In this document: piece by piece, positions 36,331 to 43,739 of the stretch
How positions within the stretch are numbered: the first letter of the stretch is position 1
How the letters are laid out: each line of letters opens with the position of its first letter
Assembly: GCA_016177735.1 (NCBI GenBank)
Contig: JACOUS010000007.1
Location: forward strand, 1-64,000
DNA from: Ignavibacteriales bacterium
GTDB lineage: Bacteria > Bacteroidota > Ignavibacteria > Ignavibacteriales > Melioribacteraceae
DNA: 64,000 nt
Direction of reading: 5' to 3'
Translations under genes and position numbers: made by a program
Notes under the pieces: generated by a model
The model's database searches: none
What the model saw: only the letters and a program-made list of their open reading frames with translations
Told to the model about the DNA's origin: nothing

Positions 36331-37503
36331 ATGAACAACACGAACGACTACTTTAATATTTTTTTCTCGCTCAACAATCCGTTGATTTATACGTTATTAT
36401 TCGGAGCGGCGCTCGTTTTATTTACGTTGATGATATTTAAAAAATTTATCAACCCGATCAGAAAAAAATATCAAGCAGAAAAAGAGAATATGATTAAAGA
36501 ACATTCCAAGATGATGAGTGTGTTCGCAGAATTGGACCCGACTCCGTTAATCAGAATTAATGCTGAAGGAAATGTTGTACAGGCAAACCGGATTTTCCGC
36601 AAACTCTCGAGCAGTCATAATTTTCAGGATACCCTCGATAAAAAAATTCAGGAAGAATACGGCATTACTCTCACTGATGTTATCAATAAAAATCTTGAAT
36701 TCAACACTGTCGTTAAATTCGGCAAGCTGACTTTCTCCGTAAACATAAAAGGGAATAGTGATTTCAAGATTGCCAACATTCACATGATGGATATAACAAA
36801 AACAATTTCGTACGAACAAGAAATTGAAGATTACAAAAGCAAACTGCACGGTTTGACCGCACATCTCGAAAACAAATATGAGAAAGAGAAAAAATTCCTG
36901 GCGTACGAACTTCACGATGATATCGGACAGAAACTCGTTCTTCTCAAATTGAAATTGTACCAGCTCAGCAGTGAAAAAAGTACAAAACTGCTCGAGGAAG
37001 TTGACGATATTTACAATAGAGTTCGTGATATTTCACGTAAACTAAAACCGGCGGTTATTGTTGATCTCGGATTAAAAATTGCACTGCAGACTTTAGTAGC
37101 GCGCGTTTCCGAAGATTCGAATGTGCAAGGTTATTTCGGTTATATTGGCGAAGAAACCGAACTCGATCCCGAATTGGAAATATGCATCTACAGAATTTCG
37201 CAAGAAGCGATGAACAATATTATGAAACATGCCGATGCTCAAGAATTTGCCGTGCAGATTGTTAACGATGAAAAGAGCATAGACCTGATTATCTCGGATG
37301 ACGGCAAAGGAATTCCGCCGGACAAACTTACTCCAGACGGTTTACACAAAAGCGGAATTGGAATGCAGACGATGAAAGAAAGGACTGAAAATTTCGACGG
37401 AATATTCAAAATCAGTTCGATACAAAACGAAGGCACTACAATCACAGCAAGTTTCCCAAAAATCGGGTCGAAGCATGAAGAACATTCGCATAATTATAGC
37501 TGA
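36331..37503 (+). CDS. Sensor histidine kinase, HisKA_3 (NarX/LiaS) type
   Basis: 390 residues. One N-terminal membrane helix (about 16-37) leads into a PAS-like domain (65-155), a coiled coil (158-188) and a HisKA_3 dimer domain with the phosphorylated His195 in AYELHDDIGQK. The ATPase domain has the N-box NNIMKHADA, the G1 box SDDGKGIP and GIGMQTMKERTENFDG. It overlaps the response regulator gene by 29 bases, so the two form a coupled pair. The sensed signal is unknown. Confidence 0.93.
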   Translation: MNNTNDYFNIFFSLNNPLIYTLLFGAALVLFTLMIFKKFINPIRKKYQAEKENMIKEHSKMMSVFAELDPTPLIRINAEGNVVQANRIFRKLSSSHNFQDTLDKKIQEEYGITLTDVINKNLEFNTVVKFGKLTFSVNIKGNSDFKIANIHMMDITKTISYEQEIEDYKSKLHGLTAHLENKYEKEKKFLAYELHDDIGQKLVLLKLKLYQLSSEKSTKLLEEVDDIYNRVRDISRKLKPAVIVDLGLKIALQTLVARVSEDSNVQGYFGYIGEETELDPELEICIYRISQEAMNNIMKHADAQEFAVQIVNDEKSIDLIISDDGKGIPPDKLTPDGLHKSGIGMQTMKERTENFDGIFKISSIQNEGTTITASFPKIGSKHEEHSHNYS

Positions 37504-38143
37504 AGATCATAACATTGTAAGACAAGGTTTGATTAATATACTCGAAGGCTATCCCGATATTTACGTTGTTGCCGAAGCAGACAACGGCGTTAAACTTGTT
37601 GATAAATATTTTGAAACGCGTCCCGATGTCGTGTTGAGCGATATCTCGATGCCGCAGATGACCGGTCTTAATGCAGCAAAAAAAATTTTAGATATCGATC
37701 CCTCCGCAAAAATTTTATTCCTCTCCATGTACGATTCCGATGAGTATGTTTACAAATGTTACAAACTCGGTGCGCTCGGCTTAATTACAAAAGATGTAAT
37801 TAAAGGCGAGCTGATAAACGCACTGCGCACCGTTGCTGGTGGCGAAAGATACTTCGTTGGACACACAACCGAAGATCTCGAAATAATAAAAAAGAGATTC
37901 GAACAGATAATGAGAAAATCGGGCGGACCAAAATCATCACTTCTAACCGAACGTGAAAAACAAATTCTTCGTTTTGTTGCAAAAGGATTAACAAGCGAAG
38001 AAATCGCACAGAAACTTTTTCTTTCCAAAAAAACTATTGATCATCACCGTTCAGCCATCATGGAAAAATTAAATATAAATTCCCTCCCGCAATTCATTAA
38101 ATACGCTGTAGAATTTTCCAACCCCGATAATAACGGGGAGTGA
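37475..38143 (+). CDS. NarL/FixJ-type response regulator
   Basis: 222 residues. Receiver domain residues 3-120 with the phospho-acceptor Asp56 in VVLSDISMPQMTG and the conserved Lys in LITKDVIKG. A LuxR-type helix-turn-helix is at about 155-215: LTEREKQILRFVAKGLTSEE ending in DHHRSAIMEKLNI. It is the cognate partner of the HisKA_3 kinase whose gene overlaps it. Palindromic repeats begin right after the stop. Confidence 0.94.
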   Translation: MKNIRIIIAEDHNIVRQGLINILEGYPDIYVVAEADNGVKLVDKYFETRPDVVLSDISMPQMTGLNAAKKILDIDPSAKILFLSMYDSDEYVYKCYKLGALGLITKDVIKGELINALRTVAGGERYFVGHTTEDLEIIKKRFEQIMRKSGGPKSSLLTEREKQILRFVAKGLTSEEIAQKLFLSKKTIDHHRSAIMEKLNINSLPQFIKYAVEFSNPDNNGE

Positions 38144-38149
38144 AATTGT

Positions 38150-38411
38150 TTTTTGTTGTAGTATGATTTCCAAATTGCCGCGATGTTTACATCGTGGACG
38201 GAGTTAGAAAACGAGACTCGCGGTTTTAACCGCAATTAGAAAAAGCAATTCCGGCTAAAGCCGGCGGCTTGTGTGTCCAGCAATCCACGAGCTAAAGCTC
38301 GTGGCAATTAAACTGAAAAATAATTTTGAGTAAGAGAGCAGTTTAAAATTGCCACGATGTTTACATCGTGGACGAGATTAAGAAATTAGAATAGCGGTTT
38401 TAACCGCAATT
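38150..38411. repeat. Palindromic repeat block upstream of the Y1 transposase gene
   Basis: In order: GCCGCGATG-TTTA-CATCGTGG (near 38178-38197), GCGGTTTTAACCGCAATT (38218-38236), CCGGCTAAAGCCGG with CGGCTTGTGTGTCC, CCACGAGCTAAAGCTCGTGG-CAATTAAA (38285-38312), GCCACGATG-TTTA-CATCGTGG (38351-38372) and GCGGTTTTAACCGCAATT again (38394-38411), 22 bases before the transposase ATG. Bases 38285-38372 are repeated almost exactly at 38895-38982 on the other side of the gene. Bases 38150-38278 recur at 39076-39296, interrupted there by an insertion. Confidence 0.9.
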
Positions 38412-38433
38412 CATTATTTGAGTGGAGGGTAAA

Positions 38434-38877
38434 ATGCCATACACTAAAATTTGGATTCATCTCATCTGGTCAACAAAAAATAGAGAGAGGATAATAACAA
38501 AAGAAATAAAACCGCTTTTACTCGCACACATAAAAGAAAACGCGAAGAACAAAGGGATACATATTGACGTTGTCAATTGCGTTCAAGATCATATCCATTT
38601 GGTTGCTTCATTGGGCAGAGACCAAACAATCGGGAAACTTGTTCAGTTGATAAAAGGCGAATCATCTAATTGGTGTAACAAACAAAAAATTTTGCAGACT
38701 AAATTCGAATGGCAAGATGAATATATCGTCGTGTCTGTAAGTCATTCTATGATTAATAAAGTAAGAGAGTATATCAACAATCAAGAAGAGCATCATAAGA
38801 GAAAAAGTTTTATGGAAGAGTATGAAGATTTTAAAAATAAATATGGTTTCGAATCAATTGCGGTTAAAGCCGAGTGA
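38434..38877 (+). CDS. Y1 (IS200-like, REP-associated type) transposase
   Basis: 147 residues from the ATG at 38434, with GGAGGG at 38424-38429; an in-frame GTG overlaps this site and is rejected. The HUH-type motif is DHIHLVASL near residues 54-62, and the catalytic Tyr candidate is in VREYINNQEEHH, the form seen in Pfam Y1_Tnp proteins that move single-stranded DNA and in RAYT proteins. The gene is flanked by palindromic repeats, and its last residues (IAVKAE) are encoded by an inverted copy of the GCGGTTTTAACCGCAATT repeat. This is the expected structure of a RAYT and its REP targets. No accessory tnpB or partner gene is present. Confidence 0.88.
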   Translation: MPYTKIWIHLIWSTKNRERIITKEIKPLLLAHIKENAKNKGIHIDVVNCVQDHIHLVASLGRDQTIGKLVQLIKGESSNWCNKQKILQTKFEWQDEYIVVSVSHSMINKVREYINNQEEHHKRKSFMEEYEDFKNKYGFESIAVKAE

Positions 38878-38894
38878 ATGTTCGTAATTTTGGT

Positions 38895-39114
38895 TCACGA
38901 GCTGAAGCTCGTGGCAATTAAACTGAAAAATAATTTTGAGTAAGAGAGCGGTTTAAAATTGCCACGATGTTTACATCGTGAACGGAGTTCTAAAACGGGA
39001 TTCGCGGTTTTAACCGCAATTTTATAAATGCAATTCCGGCTAAAGCTCGTGGCAATTAAAAGAAGAAACAAAATTTTTTGTTGTAGTATGATTTTAAAAT
39101 TGCCACGATGTTTA
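38895..39114. repeat. Palindromic repeat block downstream of the transposase gene, first part
   Basis: TCACGAGCTGAAGCTCGTGG-CAATTAAA (38895-38922), the spacer shared with the upstream block, GCCACGATG-TTTA-CATCGTG (38961-38980), GCGGTTTTAACCGCAATT (39004-39021) and a hybrid CCGGCTAAAGCTCGTGGCAATT (about 39037-39057) that joins the left half of one palindrome to the right half of another. A further GCCACGATGTTTA half at 39102-39114 is cut by the insertion at 39115. Confidence 0.9.
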
Positions 39115-39212
39115 GAGGCTGTGTGATAATTCAGATTTTTAGAAAAAATGTTTGGATTTCATTTTAAAAATTAAACTAAAATTTGCGTGACACCCTATTT
39201 TCACACAGCCTC
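39115..39212. mobile_element. 98-bp MITE-like insertion inside a palindromic repeat
   Basis: The element begins GAGGCTGTGTGA and ends TCACACAGCCTC, perfect 12-bp terminal inverted repeats with partial pairing further in. It splits a GCCACGATG-TTTA-CATCGTGG repeat, and TTTA is present on both sides (39111-39114 and 39213-39216), a 4-bp target-site duplication. The internal 74 bases are AT-rich with no ORF. It is therefore a non-autonomous element moved by a DDE transposase encoded elsewhere. The transposase family is not determined. Confidence 0.85.
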
Positions 39213-39440
39213 TTTACATCGTGGACGGAGTTAGAAAACGAGACTCGCGGTTTCAACCGCAATTTTATAAAAGCAATTCCGGCTAAAGCCGGCGGTTAGT
39301 TAGTTTCATTATTCCACGAGCTAAAGCTCGTGGCAATTTAGAATCAGTGAAGAAATTTTTTTGCTGTATGATTTTAAAATTGCCACGATGTTTACATCGT
39401 GGAAGAAATAAGAAAAGGGAAAAACGGCTTCAGCCGCAAT
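39213..39440. repeat. Palindromic repeat block downstream of the transposase gene, second part
   Basis: Starts with the TTTACATCGTGG half of the split palindrome, continues with GCGGTTTCAACCGCAATT (39247-39264), CCGGCTAAAGCCGG (39280-39293), CCACGAGCTAAAGCTCGTGG (39314-39333), GCCACGATG-TTTA-CATCGTGG (39382-39402) and ACGGCTTCAGCCGCAATT (39424-39441). The stems are intact even where bases differ. Confidence 0.88.
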
Positions 39441-39450
39441 TAAAACCCAT

Positions 39451-39483
39451 TAGTAGTTGTACCGCCCATTGGTACAACTACTA
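39451..39483. terminator. Perfect 13-bp hairpin closing the repeat field
   Basis: TAGTAGTTGTACC and GGTACAACTACTA pair perfectly around a 7-base loop (GCCCATT). A related AGTAGTTGTACTA string is near 40741. It lies between the repeat field and the lipoprotein gene and has no T-run, so a terminator function is uncertain; it may be another mobile palindrome. No gene is seen in 39484-39612. Confidence 0.4.
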
Positions 39484-39624
39484 TTAAACTCAAAATAATT
39501 TTTTATAAAAAATAGTTTCTTTGACTAAAAAATAAATTTAATTTTACGATAATTAGTATGGTACAAATGCTAACTTTAATTGTTACCATTAACTGCACTT
39601 TATTAATTAATTATGAGGGTCGTA

Positions 39625-40062
39625 ATGAAAAAACTAAGCCTGTTTTTACTTGCTCTGCTCGTTGCATCTTGTGCAACCGTTTACACTCCCGAATACGGGA
39701 AGCTTTTTACAAAAGAAGAAGCCAACACTTTATACGGAAAACCAATCGAATCAATTGCAATGGATGCCAAAACATTCCGTTCTGTTCTTGCCGAAACAAA
39801 AAATATTTTAATGTATGCAATTGTTGATGGCGAAATTATTCTTGCCGGCGAAGGAAGAAAAGTTCTTTACCCGGTTGGGAAAAGTATTCCTGAAAAAACA
39901 GTGCTGTATGTTGCAAGTAAGAAGGTTGTGCAAGAATTGATTGATAAGATCGGTGCAACGGAAAATGCTCAAATTTTTATAGAGAGAAGGAGCTCAGTAA
40001 TTTCTATTAGTTATGAAAATTATACGTTAGAGCAAGGGACACCTTGCCCACCGAATTGTTGA
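39625..40062 (+). CDS. Putative lipoprotein
   Basis: 145 residues from the ATG at 39625, with GAGGG six bases upstream. The signal peptide has a lipobox LVASC, so the mature protein begins with a lipid-modified Cys near residue 16. The rest is soluble, mixed alpha/beta, and ends with a PCPPNC tail carrying two further Cys. No family is recognised. It lies at the edge of the repeat field and ten bases before a membrane protein gene. Outer-membrane attachment is the likely fate. Confidence 0.65.
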   Translation: MKKLSLFLLALLVASCATVYTPEYGKLFTKEEANTLYGKPIESIAMDAKTFRSVLAETKNILMYAIVDGEIILAGEGRKVLYPVGKSIPEKTVLYVASKKVVQELIDKIGATENAQIFIERRSSVISISYENYTLEQGTPCPPNC

Positions 40063-40071
40063 TGATTTAAT

Positions 40072-40647
40072 ATGACTATAGAGTGGTCGATCATTTATTT
40101 ATCAATGTTTATTTGGCTATTGCCACCATTTAGAAATGTTGGTACTAAATATTTCTTTTTCTTCTTTGTATTTGCCATTGAAGATCCATTAGCGGTTTTT
40201 GTTCTAAAAAAAATTCACCTTTTTCATAATATGCTATTCCCGCTATTTACTTTATTTATATTGTATTCGCTTGTTAATAAAAAAAACAAGCGAATACTTC
40301 TTATTGTAACGGCAGTATATCTATCGTATATAATTTTATCTTCTGATACTAATTCCCAGCTTGGTTTTTTTCTTAATTCCATTTTACATGTCTATATCTT
40401 CGTACTTTTTGTAAGTGATTTTTTAACCTATTTTGATGAACATCATTCAGTAAATCTATTCCTTACGTTATTAGTTTGCTACGAATTTATCGCCGTTTCC
40501 AAAAATATTCTTTGGATTCTCGATCTTTCGAAGGGGATTGTAATTTTCTTTGTTAGTCTTTTCATTCAGATATTTCTTGGTATTGCTTTCACAATCTGGA
40601 ATGTAAATAATTCCCCCAAATTCAAAATAAAGGGGATGGATTTGTAA
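40072..40647 (+). CDS. Multi-spanning membrane protein of unknown function
   Basis: 191 residues, mostly hydrophobic, rich in Phe, Leu and Ile, with about six membrane helices. No conserved polar motif stands out, and I recognise no family. The loop NKKNKRI between two helices is the most basic part and probably faces the cytoplasm. Its TAA stop lies inside the first copy of a 35-base repeat (40646-40680). It is separated by ten bases from the lipoprotein gene. Confidence 0.5.
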   Translation: MTIEWSIIYLSMFIWLLPPFRNVGTKYFFFFFVFAIEDPLAVFVLKKIHLFHNMLFPLFTLFILYSLVNKKNKRILLIVTAVYLSYIILSSDTNSQLGFFLNSILHVYIFVLFVSDFLTYFDEHHSVNLFLTLLVCYEFIAVSKNILWILDLSKGIVIFFVSLFIQIFLGIAFTIWNVNNSPKFKIKGMDL

Positions 40648-40680
40648 GTACGAAGTACGATCCGCCGTAGGCGGAACGAA
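40646..40680 (+). repeat. 35-base repeat, copy 1
   Basis: The unit starts AAGTACGAAGTACG and contains the palindrome CCGCC-GTA-GGCGG. An identical copy on the same strand lies at 46727-46761. The repeat includes the stop codon of the gene before it. Confidence 0.8.
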
Positions 40681-40698
40681 TTAAAACAATTCTCTGCT

Positions 40699-40732
40699 AA
40701 ACGCCTTTTTTGGTAACCCGAAAAAGGCGTTT
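40699..40732 (+). terminator. Rho-independent terminator
   Basis: AAACGCCTTTTT and AAAAAGGCGTTT form a perfect 12-bp stem with a 10-base loop, followed by TCATTTTT. It lies 52 bases after the stop of the membrane protein gene. Confidence 0.75.
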
Positions 40733-40884
40733 TCATTTTTAGTAGTTGTACTAATGCTTTCCGCATTGCCGTTAATTATGTTTTCCTCAGAGAAAGAGAA
40801 AAGAAGTTTGACAAATTGTTTGCCGCAATGTTTATGCTGCGGAAGATTGAAAGAATGGAAAACAGCCCCCGTCGGAATTAAAAT

Positions 40885-41075
40885 CAATTCCGGCTAAAAC
40901 CGGCGGCTTGTGTGTAAGGCAATCCACGAGCTGAAGCTCGAGGCAATTAAAAACACAAATAGAAATTTGTTGAGAGCACAGTTTAAAATTGCCACGACTT
41001 TAAAGTCGTGGGATCAGAATAACAAAAAACAGAAGAGCGGTTTTAACCGCAAATAGGTAATAAGAAAATTCGACT
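40885..41075. repeat. Palindromic repeat block before the sensor kinase operon
   Basis: Part of the 477-base gap 40648-41124. CCGGCTAAAACCGG with CGGCTTGTGTGT, CCACGAGCTGAAGCTCGAGG-CAATTAAA, GCCACGACTT-TAAA-GTCGTGG (40991-41011, a different inner stem) and GCGGTTTTAACCGCAA, then CGACTAAAGTCG near 41071-41082. The block has the same order of members as at 38150-38411. Confidence 0.85.
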
Positions 41076-41124
41076 AAAGTCGAAATAGATTCAACAAGAC
41101 AAAACAAAACTAAAGCGTAAAAAA

Positions 41125-43269
41125 ATGTTTAAGAATTTCAAAACATTGTACAACGAGACGGAAAGCAGATCACGTGGTGATTTCTATTCGTTCATCTTTG
41201 TGATGCTGATGCTCACCACGCTTTTTGTTGTTTCGTTCTACACACAAATTAATGCACTCATAAAATCCGATTCGGAAAAATTTTGGCTCTATGCATTTAT
41301 TATGCTGACAAGTTTAATCAGTCTGGCAATTGTATCAGCATTGTTTTTGCACATGCGGAACAATTTGCAGAAGCTGAGTGCGTCGGAAAGTGAAATCAAA
41401 AAAAGCGAGAAGCGGCTTTCGCTTATTGTTGAAACTGCCAAAGTCGGTTTAATTGATTGGGACCTTATTGAGAACAAAATTTATTTCTCGCCGATCTTGA
41501 AAAACCTTCTCGGCTATCAAGAAAACGAATTAGAAAGTTCGTACGATAAATGGATTGAACTGATTCATCCGCATTCAAGAACGCACGTGCAAAATTTTAT
41601 AAGCAATCTGCTCAAAAAAGATTCCGGGCACGATTCATTTGAGCACCGCATTCTGCACAAAGACGGCATGTACAGATGGATGCTTATTCACGCACTTGTT
41701 ATTAAAAACGGGAACAATAAACCGGCGCGGTTAACAATTGCATGCATCGATATTACCGAACAAAGAAACGCACACAACATTCTGGTTAAAGCAAAAGAGT
41801 ATGCCGAAAATATTATCGACACAATCAAAGAGTCATTAATAGTTATTGATGGAAATTATATTGTTTTATCGGCAAACCGTTCGTTCTATTCGCGGTTCAA
41901 TCTGAAAAAAGAAGTTGTTGAAAAAAAATTGTTCACCGAAATTTTGAACGGCGTTTTTAACATTCCCAATCTGGTCACAAATTTGAACCGTGTCATTCCG
42001 TCGAATCATCACCTCGAAGATTTCCGTTTGGAGATCGAACAATCCGTGTTTGATAAAAAAATACTTCAGTTGAGTGCGAGAAAAATTTACAGTTTGAGCA
42101 GTCACTCCGATACAATTCTAATTACAATTCACGATGCAACCGAGAACGAATATGCGCGCCGCTCATTAATTGAATATGCAAAAGAGATAGAGGACTTATA
42201 CGAAAACGCTCCGGCGGGCTATCACTCGCTTGATGCAGACGGCACATTTATAAGAATAAACAACACCGAATTGAAATTGCTCGGTTATAAACGCGAAGAA
42301 CTTTTGGGCAAAATTAAATTTCAGGACTTGCTGACCGAAGAGAGCAAAAAAATCTTTGCCGATAAATTCCCGTTATTCAAAAGCCGCGGTTACGTTAATG
42401 ATGTTGAGTACGATATCACAAAAAAAGACGGTTCGGTGCTGCCGGTTATTATGAATGCCTCCGCAATAAAAGATAACGAAGGAAATCTGCTGATGAGCAG
42501 AAGTACAATGTTCAGCAACACGGAAAGAAAAAATCTGTTCGAACAGTTTGAATTCATGAACGATACTCTGTTAAAAAAATCCGAACAATTGGAAATGATT
42601 AACAACGAACTTGAAGCCTTCACATATTCTGTATCGCACGATTTGCGCGCACCGCTCCGGCATATCTTTGGTTTTGTTGAACTAATGCAGAAAAGTTCTT
42701 TAGGCAGACTCGATGAAAAAAGCGAACGGTACTTAAACATAGTTGCAGAGTCTGCAAAAGACATGGGCAAACTAATCGATGACTTGCTCAATTTATCGAG
42801 GGTGAGCAGAGCCTCGCTAAATAAAGCTTCGGTTGATATGAACACAATTGTAGAAAAAGTTTTCAATGATATAAAAATCGGATGGGACAGCCAGAAACTT
42901 CAGTTGAACATTCAAAGTTTGCCCACAGTAACTGCAGACCCATCGCTGTTAAATATAGTTTGGGTGAACTTAATCAGTAATGCGGTTAAGTATTCATCGA
43001 AGAAAGAAAATCCGAAAATCGAAATTGGGTACACGGTGGGCAATGAGGGGCAAATATTTTTCATTAAAGATAACGGCGCCGGCTTTGATGAGAAATACAA
43101 AAACAAGCTGTTCGGCGTATTTCAGCGGCTCCACTCGTCAGGAGAGTTTGAGGGTGTTGGCATAGGTTTGGCAACTGTGAAAAGGATCGTTTCGAGGCAC
43201 GAAGGTAAAGTATGGGCTGAGGGCAAACCTGGCGAGGGAGCCGTGTTCTATTTCTCTTTGCCGAATTAA
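41125..43269 (+). CDS. Membrane PAS-domain sensor histidine kinase
   Basis: 714 residues. Two membrane helices (about 25-43 and 53-74), a short coiled coil, then three PAS or PAS-like domains (about 95-215, 225-335, 345-465), a coiled coil, and a HisKA domain with the phosphorylated His505 in YSVSHDLRAPLRH. The ATPase part has the N-box NLISNAVKYSSK, the G1 box IKDNGAGFD and GVGIGLATVKRIV. This kinase class pairs with single-domain regulators of the Rcp1 type, and one follows 19 bases downstream. The signals are unknown. Confidence 0.93.
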   Translation: MFKNFKTLYNETESRSRGDFYSFIFVMLMLTTLFVVSFYTQINALIKSDSEKFWLYAFIMLTSLISLAIVSALFLHMRNNLQKLSASESEIKKSEKRLSLIVETAKVGLIDWDLIENKIYFSPILKNLLGYQENELESSYDKWIELIHPHSRTHVQNFISNLLKKDSGHDSFEHRILHKDGMYRWMLIHALVIKNGNNKPARLTIACIDITEQRNAHNILVKAKEYAENIIDTIKESLIVIDGNYIVLSANRSFYSRFNLKKEVVEKKLFTEILNGVFNIPNLVTNLNRVIPSNHHLEDFRLEIEQSVFDKKILQLSARKIYSLSSHSDTILITIHDATENEYARRSLIEYAKEIEDLYENAPAGYHSLDADGTFIRINNTELKLLGYKREELLGKIKFQDLLTEESKKIFADKFPLFKSRGYVNDVEYDITKKDGSVLPVIMNASAIKDNEGNLLMSRSTMFSNTERKNLFEQFEFMNDTLLKKSEQLEMINNELEAFTYSVSHDLRAPLRHIFGFVELMQKSSLGRLDEKSERYLNIVAESAKDMGKLIDDLLNLSRVSRASLNKASVDMNTIVEKVFNDIKIGWDSQKLQLNIQSLPTVTADPSLLNIVWVNLISNAVKYSSKKENPKIEIGYTVGNEGQIFFIKDNGAGFDEKYKNKLFGVFQRLHSSGEFEGVGIGLATVKRIVSRHEGKVWAEGKPGEGAVFYFSLPN

Positions 43270-43288
43270 TTTTTTGGGAGAACCTCTG

Positions 43289-43723
43289 ATGCAAAAGTTT
43301 AGTAAAATACTTTTGGTTGAAGACAATCCGAGAGATAGAGAATTAACGCTTACTGCACTTGACGGTAATAATCTTGCAAACGAGATTATTATTTTGCACG
43401 ACGGCGAAGAAGCGCTCGATTATCTCTACCGCAGAAACGGTTTTTCCGAAAGAGATGGCGGTAATCCTACGGTAATTTTACTTGATATAAAAATGCCGAA
43501 GCTCGACGGCATTGAAGTACTGCGCCAGCTTAAAAACGATCCTCAATTAAAACTCATTCCTATTGTAATGCTGACATCTTCCCGTGAAGAAAAAGATTTG
43601 ATAGAAGCATACCAGCTTGGTGTGAATGCTTACGTAGTTAAACCGGTTGATTTTCAGGAGTTTGTTGAAGCCGTGAAAAATGTTGGTCTCTTTTGGGCAA
43701 TAATTAACGAAACAGCAATTTAA
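43289..43723 (+). CDS. Single-domain response regulator, Rcp1-like
   Basis: 144 residues from the ATG at 43289 with GGGAG upstream; a TTG five codons earlier is possible. A lone receiver: acidic pair VEDNPRDREL, phospho-Asp in ILLDIKMPKLDG, Thr/Ser in VMLTSSREEKD and Lys in VVKPVDFQEF. The insertion YRRNGFSERDGGNP before the phospho-strand is typical of Rcp1 partners of phytochrome-like kinases. It lies between two kinase genes and may pass phosphate between them or act on a protein target. Confidence 0.92.
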   Translation: MQKFSKILLVEDNPRDRELTLTALDGNNLANEIIILHDGEEALDYLYRRNGFSERDGGNPTVILLDIKMPKLDGIEVLRQLKNDPQLKLIPIVMLTSSREEKDLIEAYQLGVNAYVVKPVDFQEFVEAVKNVGLFWAIINETAI

Positions 43724-43739
43724 TTTTAGCAGCAAAAAA

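Noticed and set aside
39115-39212. Assignment of the MITE to the IS5 family
   Set aside because: The target duplication TTTA does not fit the YTAR pattern of IS5-type elements, and no transposase is linked, so the family is left open.
38150-39440. CRISPR array
   Set aside because: The repeats are of several types and each is a full palindrome. Spacing is irregular, sequence between copies is itself repeated, and no cas genes are present.
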